The notes below the pieces were generated by a model. It saw only the letters and a program-made list of their open reading frames with translations. It ran no database searches and had not been told where the DNA came from. DNA of 64,000 bases from Bacillus siamensis KCTC 13613 (lineage in GTDB: Bacteria; Bacillota; Bacilli; Bacillales; Bacillaceae): positions 186,001-250,000 of the forward strand of contig NZ_AJVF01000013.1 in the NCBI RefSeq assembly GCF_000262045.1. The letters are read 5' to 3'. The stretch's first letter is position 1; every line of letters begins with the position of its first letter. Of the stretch, positions 1-11,600 are shown piece by piece. The position numbers were made by a program, and so were the translations under genes.

Positions 1-2672
1 AATTCGCGGGTGTCATTTGCAAGGAAGACCGCTCTCTCCTCCATTGCTTCGCGTCCTGTCTGAAGCGTGTAAGCCAGTTCAGACAGCACCGTCTTTTCGG
101 AAAGCGCCCCGGCTATTTTTTCCGCATAGGCCAAAAGCCTGTCTTTATTTCTTGCGGACAGCGGGATGATTTTGGCTGCATCGTTCTCAGGTGCAGGCGC
201 TTTGTGTTCCGGCTGAATGTATTCTTCTAAAATGATATGGGCATTCGAACCTGATGCCCCGAAGGAACTGAGCCCGGCCCGGCGCGGATAATACGTGACT
301 TTTCCGTTTTCTTCGGCTGCCGGCTGGTTCCAAGGAGCAGTCTGCTGCTGTACGTAAAAAGGAGACTTCTCAAATTTCACGTATGGATTTAATTCCGCTG
401 AATGCAGAGATTTGACAAGCGTTTTGTGATGCAGCTGCAGCGCCGCCTTTGTTAATCCGCTGATGCCCGCCGCCGATTCTGCATGGCCGATATTTGATTT
501 GACTGAACCGATGGAACAAAATTGCTGATCCTGCGTCCCTTCGCTGAACGCTTTTGACAGACCTTCAATTTCAATCGGGTCGCCTAACGAAGTGCCTGTT
601 CCATGAGCTTCCACATAACTGACGGTCCGCGGGCTGATCCCTGCTTTTTTCAGACATGACTTAATGACTTCTGCCTGTGCAGCAGGGCTCGGGACGGTAA
701 TCCCGCTTACTTTCCCGACGTGGTTCACGGCGCTTCCTTTAATGACCGCGTAAATCCGGTCGCCGTCCTGTTCGGCTTTTTCCAGCGGCTTGAGTAATAC
801 CGCACCGACTCCTTCTCCGGAAACATAGCCGTCACCGCCCTCGCCGAACGTGCGGCAGCGGCCGTCGCTTGAGTGCATGCCGACGCTTCCGTAGCTCAGA
901 TATTTCGCCGGGTGGAGCGACAAGTTCACCCCGCCCGCAAGCGCGGCTTCACATTCGCCGCGGCGGATGCTTTCAATCGCCAGATGAACGGCGGTCAATG
1001 ATGAGGAACAAACGGTATCGACCGCGATGCTCGGCCCGTGGAAGTCACAATAATAAGACACTCTGTTGGCGATCTGCGCATAATTCAGCGAAACCGGAAA
1101 AGGATCAGTTTCCGATAATTGTTCTGCGCCGATTAAGGAATAATCTTTATGCATCACCCCTGCAAAAACGCCGATCGGATGCTGTTTCGCTCCTTTATTT
1201 CCCAGCGTTTCAGGCGTATACCCCGCGTCTTCAATCGTTTCCCAGCAGGTTTCTAAAAACAGGCGTTCCTGCGGGTCCATCATTTCCGCCTCACGCGGTG
1301 AGATTCTGAAAAACTGCGGATCGAAGCAGTCGGCATCGTCGATGAAACCGCCCCATTTTGATACGGTCTTTCCAGATGGGGACGTTACGTTTTTATATGT
1401 TTTCCAATCCCAGCGGGACTTCGGAACTTCAGTGATGCAATCCTTGCCCGCCTTAAGGTTTTCCCAAAACTCCGCCACATTTTTCGCTTTCGGATAGCGG
1501 CCGGCCATTCCGATAATCGCAATGTCACCGGTGTTTTCATGATGTTTTGGCGCGTCCGGTGATTCGGCTGCACGTTCCGCACATTCAAATGGAACGGTCT
1601 TTTTCAGATAGGCTGCCAGTTCTTTTATATTCGTATATTCAAAGAGAAGAGTGGGCGCGAGTTCCGCACCCGCCTTTTTACTGATATCCTGCACAACCTC
1701 AAGCAAAGAAGATGAATCCAGCCCGAGCTCGTAGTAGCCGGCAAGAACGTCCAGCGTCTCCCAAGGCTGACCAAGCTTATCAGCCAAAAGCTTCTTCAAA
1801 AACAGCATGATGTCTTTTTCATCTGCGCTTTCCGGCTCTTTTACATCCTGTTTATTCTGTCCTGCTGTGTGCCCGTCTTCTTCGAGCCGAACCGCTTTTC
1901 CCGTAATGTTTTTAAGCTCAGCCACCTTCTGTCCGGACCGGCTGAAGTACTCGATTGTCATCGTTGTAAGTTCTTTTTCCTGACGGACGCCGGAAGCGGC
2001 AATACGCGCCGTACACTCTGATTGAAGCCTGCCGGCGGCTTTGAACGATTCATAATATAAAGGCAGGTGAAGCCGGTTTGTTTCAGAAAGCAAGCCGCTC
2101 GCCCCGATGCCGCTCGCATCCAAAAGGGCGGGATGGAATAAAAAGAAATCCTTTCCTTCTTCGCAAGAAAGGTCAGCCAGCATGCCGTCTTCTGTTTTGT
2201 ACAATCGTCCGCTCGATTTCATCATCCCGGAATGAACCAGGTCATGATCCACGCAGCGGTTATACATGTCATCGAGATCCAGAGATCGGACTGACTGCTT
2301 CAGCTCGCCGAAATCAATGGTTTCGTCAAATGTGACTGCGTCTCTTTTCACCATTTCAGCCGTCGCATATTGTATATTGTCTGACAGCTCGTCATCTTGC
2401 TGTTTCTGTCCGGAAAGGGAGATGAGCCACTTTCCATCTCCGCTTTCAGAACATCGAATGGTCAGAATGATTGCAGCCGTTTCACTGACGGTTAAAGGCT
2501 GATAAATCGTGACATGCTTCAGTTCGAGCTCATTGTATGAATAACCGTGCTCCTGAAAAACCTGATAAATCAAATCGATATAACTAAGACCGGGCAATAC
2601 CGCTTCACCAAAGACCGTATGGCCTTTCATGATAGGATGATCCAGTGAAATATTGATTTTTTCCGATATCAT
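1..2672 (-). CDS. baeM: BaeM, trans-AT polyketide synthase, N-terminal part (runs off the window)
   Basis: The first ~890 residues of the third bacillaene megasynthase are encoded here; the frame is open to base 1, so the rest of the gene lies outside. The ATG at 2672 follows an AGGAGTGGG ribosome-binding site and lies 16 bases after the baeL stop. Visible domains in order: an N-terminal dehydratase (about residues 1-250, motif HTVFGEAVLP fits HxxxGxxxxP) that completes the module whose KS ends BaeL; a carrier protein (about 290-360, active Ser in GLDSSS); and an elongating ketosynthase (about 380-830, active Cys in DTVCSSS near base 1005, both His motifs present). A post-KS adaptor begins near the window edge with no in-line acyltransferase, as in trans-AT systems. 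It acts in the cytosol in the bacillaene assembly line. The family assignment is firm; later modules cannot be judged from this window. Confidence 0.93.
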   Translation of the reverse strand, partial: MISEKINISLDHPIMKGHTVFGEAVLPGLSYIDLIYQVFQEHGYSYNELELKHVTIYQPLTVSETAAIILTIRCSESGDGKWLISLSGQKQQDDELSDNIQYATAEMVKRDAVTFDETIDFGELKQSVRSLDLDDMYNRCVDHDLVHSGMMKSSGRLYKTEDGMLADLSCEEGKDFFLFHPALLDASGIGASGLLSETNRLHLPLYYESFKAAGRLQSECTARIAASGVRQEKELTTMTIEYFSRSGQKVAELKNITGKAVRLEEDGHTAGQNKQDVKEPESADEKDIMLFLKKLLADKLGQPWETLDVLAGYYELGLDSSSLLEVVQDISKKAGAELAPTLLFEYTNIKELAAYLKKTVPFECAERAAESPDAPKHHENTGDIAIIGMAGRYPKAKNVAEFWENLKAGKDCITEVPKSRWDWKTYKNVTSPSGKTVSKWGGFIDDADCFDPQFFRISPREAEMMDPQERLFLETCWETIEDAGYTPETLGNKGAKQHPIGVFAGVMHKDYSLIGAEQLSETDPFPVSLNYAQIANRVSYYCDFHGPSIAVDTVCSSSLTAVHLAIESIRRGECEAALAGGVNLSLHPAKYLSYGSVGMHSSDGRCRTFGEGGDGYVSGEGVGAVLLKPLEKAEQDGDRIYAVIKGSAVNHVGKVSGITVPSPAAQAEVIKSCLKKAGISPRTVSYVEAHGTGTSLGDPIEIEGLSKAFSEGTQDQQFCSIGSVKSNIGHAESAAGISGLTKAALQLHHKTLVKSLHSAELNPYVKFEKSPFYVQQQTAPWNQPAAEENGKVTYYPRRAGLSSFGASGSNAHIILEEYIQPEHKAPAPENDAAKIIPLSARNKDRLLAYAEKIAGALSEKTVLSELAYTLQTGREAMEERAVFLANDTRE

Positions 2673-2688
2673 TTCTTCCCACTCCTCT

Positions 2689-5600
2689 CTATTTAAATGC
2701 TTTCCAGAACATTTTCTTGGCAGGAAGCTCTTGTTTCTTCACCAGTGCATCAGGTTCTTTTACGAGACCCTTACGTCTTAATGACGGTGCCGGCAGCGGC
2801 TTTCTTTTCAGTCGAGTATCTTTTTCTTCCCAAGCTTCCAAAATGATGTGGGCGTTCGTTCCGCCGTCGGCAAAGCAGTTGATGGCCGCAGACGGTCTGG
2901 CTGCATCCCATTCGCCGGCTGTTTTATTAAAATACAAATCGGTCTTTGTTATATCAAAATGCGGCATCGGTTCATCCCCTGAGAGAAACGGAACCGTTTG
3001 TCTGTGTTTCAGCATTAATACGACTTTTATGAAGCTTGCGATCCCTTCTGCACAAAGCGGGTGCCCGATGTTCGGCTTGATTGACCCGATGCCGAGCGGA
3101 ACATGCTGACCTGAGCAGTATACGGATTGAATCGCCTTCAGCTCAAGTAAATCAGTCACAGCGGAACCCGATCCGTTTGCTTCGATATAAGTGATATCCT
3201 CCGGCTTCTTACCGCTTTTTAAAAGCGCGCTTTGCATAACGTCTTTTTGCGCTTGAACATTAGGGGCTGACGGTCCTGCCGTTCTGCCGTCATTATTCAT
3301 GGCGGCGGCCTTAATGACTGCGTGTATCGTGTCGCCGTCTTTTTGCGCCTGGCTTACCGTTTTTAACAGCACCATGCCCACTCCTTCTCCGAGGACAACG
3401 CCGCCTGAACGCTTATCAAATACATGAAATACCGGTTTTTCGTTTAACAGCCCGCGCTCTTGGAACATCCGGTGCGCCGCATCCGTGTTCAGCATGCTGA
3501 CACCGCCGACTACCGCTATTTTGATATCGCCGCTTCTCAGTGCCTGTACGGCCATATTCATTCCTGTCAAAGCCGATGAACAAGCCGTATCAAGCACGAT
3601 GCTCGGCCCCCGCAGGTCAAAAAATTGCGAAACGTTTGCAGCTAAATAGTTCTGCCCGCCCGCAACGATCGGATTGCGGGCATTCGCAAGGCTTTCAGGA
3701 TCAGGCTGATGCTGGCTGCGGCCTCCGATATACACACCGGCTTCTATACCCTTGATTTCTTCACGGGTATAGCCGGCATGGCACCAAAGCCTTACGCTTT
3801 CCTCCAGCACCGCCAATGCCTGAGGATCCATCGCTTTCGCGTCGTTTTCCGGTATGAAAAAGAAATCGGAATCAAAGTGATCCATATGTTCAATCAAGCC
3901 CGCAACATACTGATTTTCGTAACCGAATCGTTCGGCCGGCACGGAGCCGATCGCGGACCTGCCGTTTCTCAGCAAATCCCAATATTGTTCTAACGATTCC
4001 GCTCCCGGAAAGCGGCAGCTCATTCCGACGACGGCAATGTCTTCATTTTCGGCATATCGGTTTTGTTCAGCTTGAACGGTTTGCACATTGGCGGGAACCG
4101 CGGTTTCTGTATCAGATTCCTTCCTTGTGAGCAGCGGCTGACTGTTGGATACAAGCCATTCGGCAAACGCGTCAATCGTCGGATGTTCATATAAAACAGA
4201 CGGATCTAAGTCCTTTTTGAGCGCTTGATTCATTTGCTGTAAAAGCTGCGCTAAAATGATCGAATCAACCCCGTAATCCTGAAACGGTTCGTCTGTTTCC
4301 AGTTCATCCGGAGCGATTTTCAGCTCATCAGAAAACAGTTTTACAAGCCATGCCTTCGTATCAAAAAGAAGGTCTGAGTCTGATTGTTTTTCCTCGATTT
4401 GACCGTTTATTTCTGCTTCAGCCTCTTTTTGTTTTTTCTTTTGACTGAGCAGCCTGTCAGGATGCCATCCGCTTCGATCAACGATGGCCGGCAGAACGGC
4501 CGGGCGGATGTTTTCAGACAAAATGCGGTCCAGCAAGTCAATCCCTTCCGCATTCGTCAGTCCTAAAAGTCCGGTCTGCTTCAGGCTTTCTGTGCGGACT
4601 TCACCCAATCCGGTTTCCTTCCAATTCGGCCATTGAATGCTGACCATCGGATATTGATGCTGATGAGCAGCCGCGAAATAATCCATGTACGCATTTGCCA
4701 TCGCATAATCCGACTGCCCCGCGGCAAGCGCCGGAACGACAGCAGATACGGAAGAAAATAAGACGAAGAATCGCAAAGGATCATTTGTAAAAAGGCTGCT
4801 TAAAGTTTGAAGCCCGGCGACTTTCGGTTCCAGCACCTCTTGTATGTCGTCAGCAGTCTTTCTGATAAACGCCGGATTTACTGAATTAACCGAGCCTGCA
4901 CAGTGAATGACCCCGCCGATCGGTCCCATCGTGCGCCGGATCGTTTCAATTTCCGCTGCCGCCGCATCACGGTCAGACAATTTCAGACTGATGACCGCTA
5001 CTTGCACACCTTTTGCTTCTAGCGCTTCAATCGCCCGTATTTTCTCTTTCAGCCGTGTATTCACAGCTGACCGTTCATGGCGGGGAGGAATCGGCTCCCT
5101 GCCTGTCAGCACCACTTTTTTCACGCCGTGTTTTTCTGTGAAATGGCGTGCGCATAAAAGACCGAGCCCTCTCGTCCCTCCGGTAATGAAAAGCACATGA
5201 TCTTCCGGGAACGGTGCGGGCTGTTGTTCTGATCGCTCCCATTTTGGAATCTCCCTGAATACAGCGCGGTATCTCTGTCCGTTTCGGAGGCAGACTTCCG
5301 GTTCTGTGCTGTCCGCTGAAAATTCATCCGCAATCTGTTTGGCAAGTGTCTGCTGATTTGTATCTGTATCGGCATCCATGTGTCTTGATGTCACGTTTTG
5401 ATACTCACTTTGCAGCATTCTGTACAGGCCGCTTTTTGCCGCTCCTGCGAGATGAATCGTTTTCTGCTGAAACGGCTCCAAGCCTTTTGTTACATACAGC
5501 AGGGTCAGCGGCCGCGCTTGACGGCGGCTCGTATCAATCAGAGCCTGGAGCCGGCTGATCCCTTCCAGTGAAAGGTCTTCGTCTCCGCATCCCGTCAGAT

Positions 5601-8600
5601 CGATTGCGCCATCTATGTGATTCCAATCGCTAGCTGCAGTGTCTGCCGAATCGACCGAAAGAATGAACGAGTCATCGAAATGCTTTGCAGTCTCTTCGGC
5701 AAGTCCCCTTGTCCTTGCATCAGCCAGAATCATGACCTTCTGAACGCTTTTTTCATCGGCAGACTTGATCTCACACGGAACCCACTGCTTTTCTAAAAGT
5801 ACAGCTTCGCGCCGGTCTTCCGTTTCCTCCGATGCAGATTTCACTTGAGGCAGCCAGTACGGCTCCTTGGCAAACGGGTAAGCCGGCAGACTGATTCTGC
5901 GTGGTTTTTCGCCTTGATAGAGTCTGTTCCAGTCCACGTGAAGCCCTTTTGCCCACAATTCCGCTATATTGCCATATTTTTTCTTATCGAACCATGACCT
6001 GACAAGCTGCTTCATATCATCGTCCGTTTCAAATGCTTTGATTTCTTTTTTTGCCGTTTTGATGTGGGCTTCATATATCCCTTCACCCGTATTGCTGTAT
6101 ATAAAATCGGTTAAACGGCTGATCAGTTCTTCTCTCGAACCGGCTGTAACCGCAAGACGGTAGTCCATTGCGTCACGCCCGGTTTGAAGCGTGTACGCCA
6201 TATCTGAAAGATGGATATCCTGATTGGCTTTTGTAAATTCGATCATCGACTCGGCATAGGCTTTTAGCTGCGGCGCTTTTTTCGCCGACAGTACAAAAAT
6301 GTTTGTCTCATCAGGTTTTCGGCTGCCCCGGTCTTTCGGCTGGTACTCTTCAATGACGAGATGAGCGTTTGTGCCGCTGTAGCCGAATGAGCTGACACAG
6401 GCCCGACGCGGTGCTCCGCCTGTTTCCCAAGGTTTGAGTTCGGTATTGACAAATAAAGGCGAGTCATCGAAATCAAAATGTTCATTCGGCGTGCTGAAAT
6501 GAAGACTCGGCACAAGCTTTTGATGCTTCATCGACAGCAGAACTTTCTGGACGCTTGCTACGCCTGCCGCCGCCGATGTATGTCCGATATTCGATTTAAC
6601 CGAACCGATGGCGCAAAATTGTTTTCGGTCCGTTTTTTCCTTAAATACAGAAGATAAAGCTTCTAATTCAATCGGATCCCCCTGCTTTGTGCCGGTGCCG
6701 TGCATTTCCGCATAGGTAATGCTCTCAGGGTGGATGTTGTGCGTTTCATACACTTGGCGCTCTAAATCCATTTGGCTTTTCGCGCTCGGGGCGGTAATGC
6801 CGTTTGTTTTTCCGTCCTGGTTAATTCCGGACCCGATAATGACTCCGTAAATATGGTCTTGATCGGCTTCCGCATCTTTCAGCCTCTTCAGAACGAGCGC
6901 CCCCGCGCCTTCGCCAGGCACAAATCCGTTTGCGCTGTTATCAAATGCTTTGCATTGGCCATCAGGAGACAGCATTCCGGCTTCACACATGCTGATATAT
7001 GATTCAGGCGTTATATACAAGGTGACGCCGCCGACAAGCGCCATGTCAATTTCATGATTCAACAGCGCCTGACGCGCCAAATGAGTCCCGACAAGAGACG
7101 ATGAGCATGCAGTATCGATCGGAATCGCCGGCCCTTTCAAGTTGAGATAATACGCCAGGCGGGCCGCCGCGATGCTGAAACTGTTGCCCGTTGCGCTTCC
7201 TCCTGTCTGATGTTTATTTAACATCATGCCGTATTCATTGTTCATAATCCCTAAATAAACGCCGCAATTTTTCCCGCTTAATTCTTTTGAGCTGTAGCCC
7301 GCATCTTCAAAGGCTTTAAAGCCTTCCTGTAAAAATATCCGGTGCTGCGGGTCCATAAGTTCAGCTTCAGACGGAGAAATATTAAAAAACAACGGATCAA
7401 ATTCTTCAATGCCGTCAAGCATACCGATTGATTTGCAGTATACTTTGCCCTTCTTGTTTAAGGCCGGATCATAGTATTGGTTTACATCCCAGCGGGAAAG
7501 CGGGATATCGCGAATGGCGTTTTTCGCACGGGCTAAGTTGTCCCAATATGTCTTTAGGTCCGGCGCATCCGGGTACTTGCCCGACATGCCGACGATGGCT
7601 ATCGCGTCTGATATCTCGTCTTTAGGCTCCCGTTTGGCCTGCACCGGTTCAGGTTCCTTTTGAACCGTTAATCTCTCCGGCTCGGCAGGTGTTTTCTCCT
7701 GCGTAAGCGGCTTTGGACGTACAGGAACCGCCTGTTTTTTTCTGCCGCGGACGGACGGCTGCGTGCGCAGAAAATCGGCAAATTGACGGATGGTCGGATA
7801 ATCATACACTTTCGTTACGTTACAGTCCGTGCCGTACCGTTTATTGACGGCTTTTATCCATTCAAGACCGGTAATCGAATCCATGCCCAGGTCAATAAAG
7901 GCCTCATCAATATCTACTTCATGCCGTTCCATGTACAATACATCAGCAAGTGCTTTCGATAACTCGTCATGCACCGCTTCAATCGGTTCTTCCGGTTCGG
8001 CGGAAGCTGCCGTTTCAGACATCGCCTCCAAAATAGCCGCTTCTGCCTGTATCACCGGCTGCTTATGAGCGGTTAAAGGCTGCAGAAGTATGTTGGACGG
8101 TTTGTTCACGGCCTCCGTTTTCTGCGGTTCGGTTACTTCCTCAAGGATCGGTTCTGTCCCGAGCTCTTTTTGCAAGAAGGCCGCAAACTGGCTGATGGTC
8201 GGATAATCATATACTTTCGTCACCGTAAGAGACGTGCCGTACGTTTTATTAACCGCCTTTATCCATTCAAGACCAGTGATTGAATCCATACCGATATCAA
8301 TAAAAGTGTCGTCTGCGTCGATATCGCCGGGATCCATATATAAAACGTCCGCCAAACTATCCGTTAATTCGGCACTTACTTTTTCAGCGGAAACCGCCGG
8401 ACGGTCAGCGGGCTGTGCCGTTCTTTTTGATTCCGTGCCGCTCAAAGGCTGCAATGTAATGTTGGACGGTTTTTCTTTCGAAGTCTCCTCGCAAAGAGGT
8501 GCTGCTTCAATGACCGGTTCCGGAGCGGCCTCCGGTGCGATCGGTGCAGGCTTTGTTTCCACCGGTTTTTTGACAGCTGCATCAGCTGATGTGTCGATCC

Positions 8601-11600
8601 AATAACGGTCTTTTGCAAACGGGTAAGCCGGGAGACTGATTTTTTGCGGTCTGCCCATTTGATACAGCTTATCCCAATTGAGCGGAAGGCCCTTTACCCA
8701 AAGCTCTAATACCTTTGCGGCTTTGCCTTTTTCAAGCCATGCCTCAATGGTTTTTTCCATGTCCTCATCAGCCGCAAACAGCGCCATCGTGTCTTTATTC
8801 TGTCTGACTTGTCCGCGGTAGAGCTGATCAATTGAATCTTTGCCGCCCGTAAATCCGTCAAGCTTTTCTTCAAGCTCGCGCAAATTGCTGACAATCAGAC
8901 CGAGACGCTCTTCCATCGCTTCACGGCCGGTTTGAAGCGTATAGGCGACCCGGCCCAGATCCGATTCCTTGTAACGCCCGCTCCGCAGTGCATCAAGAAG
9001 CCGTTTCGCCCGTTCTTGAAGCCGTTTCTCATTTTTTGCGGAAAGGACGATCATCGACGGATGAGGTGCGGCAAAAGCCGTCTCTTTATCCTCATCAGCG
9101 GTATATTCTTCGATGACGATGTGAGCGTTGACGCCGCCGGCTCCGAAAGAGGAAAGCCCCGCGGTTCTCGGCAGTTCCTTATCATTTATGACCGGTCTTT
9201 TCCACTCTTCAAGCGTCTGCTGCACTTTAAACGGCGTACTCGGAAAATCAATATTCGGGTTAAGCGTCCGGGAATGCAGTGACGGCGCAAGCTTCTTGTA
9301 TTTCATTTGCAGCAGCACCTTTGTCAGCCCCGCGATGCCTGCTGCGCTTTCACAGTGCCCGATATTGGATTTTGCTGAGCCGATGGCGCAAAACTGTTTA
9401 TCTTGTGTTTGTTCTGAAAAGACTTTTGTCAGACCCGTGATTTCAATCGGATCGCCGAGTGAAGTTCCAGTGCCGTGGGCTTCGATGTAGCTGACCGCCC
9501 TCGGATCGGTTCCCGCGTCTTTTAACGCCTGTTTGATTACCGCGGCTTGGGCGTTCGGATTCGGGACGGAATACCCGTTTGTTTTTCCATCATGGTTCAC
9601 GGCCGTTCCTTTGATCAGGCCGTAAATATGATCACCGTCCGCTTTCGCTTTAGAAAGCGGCTTGAGGAGTACGGCGCCCACTCCTTCACCGGGCACATAA
9701 CCGTCTCCGCCTTCGCCGAAACTTTCACATCTCCCTTTGCTTGATAAAAATCTGTTCTGGCCGAGCATCAAATATTTATTCGGATGGATAGATACATTGA
9801 CGCCCCCGGCAAATGCCGCCTCGCATTCCCCGTTCCGCAAGCTTTGACACGCCAGGTGAATGGCTGTTAAAGAAGAAGAGCACATCGTATCAAGAGCCAT
9901 GCTAGGACCGTTAAAACCGAATACATAGGAAGCCCGGTTCGCGATGGATGACGGATTTCCGGTCAAGGCGAGCGATTTTCCGCGCGCCTGTTCTTCGGCT
10001 CCGTAAAGCTGGTATTCCTCATACATGACGCCGACGTAAACACCGACATTGGCGCCCTGCAGGTCACCCGATTTTCCGGTCAGCTTTTTGCGCGTATAAC
10101 CGGCATCCTCCATCGTTTCGTAGACACATTGCAGAAATAACCGCTCCTGCGGGTCCATCAATTTTGCATCCCGGGGCGAAATAGAAAAGAATTGCGGATC
10201 AAATTTGTCCACGTCTTTCAAAAATCCTCCCCATTTTCCGTACGTCTTGCCTTCTTGATCTTTATCAGCGTCGTAATAAAGGCTGTGATCCCAGCGGCTG
10301 CTTGGAATTTCCGTTATGCAGTCAACGCCTTCACTTAAGTTCTTCCAAAATTCCTGGAGATTTTCGGCCTGCGGATATCGTCCTGATATACCGATAATCG
10401 CGATATCTTCACGCTCCGGAAGCTGCTGGATTTCCCGCGTGTCTGTGCGGACTTGCGCAAAGCCTTTTTTGCCTTCACTGCGATAGGATACAGGCTTTTC
10501 TTCTGTTTTCTCCGGCAGATCCGGTTTGGCTGCAGGCGTTTCCTCCGTTTTCATCCCGGTTACTTCCAGCAGCGTGCCGCGGTGAGCTTTCATAAAATAT
10601 TGCGCCAGCGATTCAATATTCTGGTACTCGAAAAACAATGTTTTTGATAATGAACCGAAGCTCTTTTCCAGCCGTCCCGTCAAATGCATAATCATAATCG
10701 AATCAATTCCGTAATCTTCCATAGGCGCCTTGGCGTCAATGCTGCCGACAGGAAGTTTGGTTACTTCCGAAAGCACCTGTTTCAAGAAATGCTCCGTTTT
10801 TTCCGCAAGCATGTTCTCTCCGCCTGATGAAAAGCCTGCCGATACTTCTGGTTCGCTTTCCGTTTCTTCTTGATCATCCGCTGATTTTTTCAGAAACGCC
10901 CGGATTTTTGCGGCGTAGCCTTCCGTCACCATGATCTGGGATGTCTTTTTTGCCCACCCGCGGTACAAAGCTTGAATGCCGTTTTCTGTTTTCATAGGGA
11001 CCATGCCGCTTTCTTTTGTCAGCATGGCTTCCGTTTCGGCGTCAACCGTCATCCCGCCGTCTTTCCAAAGCGGCCAGCAGATTGAAAGAGTGTGCCCATG
11101 GCGTTCATTTCGGGCCTTTTGCCGGTTTCTTTTTTCACTGAAAGCGTTCATAAACGCATTGGCCATCGCATAATCTGCTTGGCCCGCGCTTCCGGCGCTT
11201 CCCGCTCCGGAAGAGAAAAGAATCAGAAAATCAAGTTCTATGTCCTTACACGCTTCATCAAGATGAACCAGCCCGGAGACTTTCGGCGCCAGTACATCAC
11301 GGAGTTCATCTTTGTTCTTTTTCAGAATATAGTTGTCTTTTATCGTTCCGGCGCTGTGAATGATACCGTTTAAGCCGCCGTACTGCCGGCAGATGTCCGC
11401 TGTGAGCAATTGAACTTCTTGTTTATCTGTCATGTCCGTTTGTTTGTACACGGCTTGTGCGCCAAGACCGGACAGCTCTTGCAGCTGGGCTTTTTTACGG
11501 TTATCCAGCGCAGAACGCCCCGTTAAAATAAGAACGGCGCCTTTTGCATGCCGGGCGATTTCTTTGGCGAACAAAAATCCGAGACCGCCCGCACCGCCTG

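Noticed and set aside
869-1309. Plus-strand ORF of 146 codons opposite baeM
   Set aside because: It mirrors the high-GC KS coding region on the other strand, has no ribosome site and an Arg/Ser-rich composition typical of antisense shadows.
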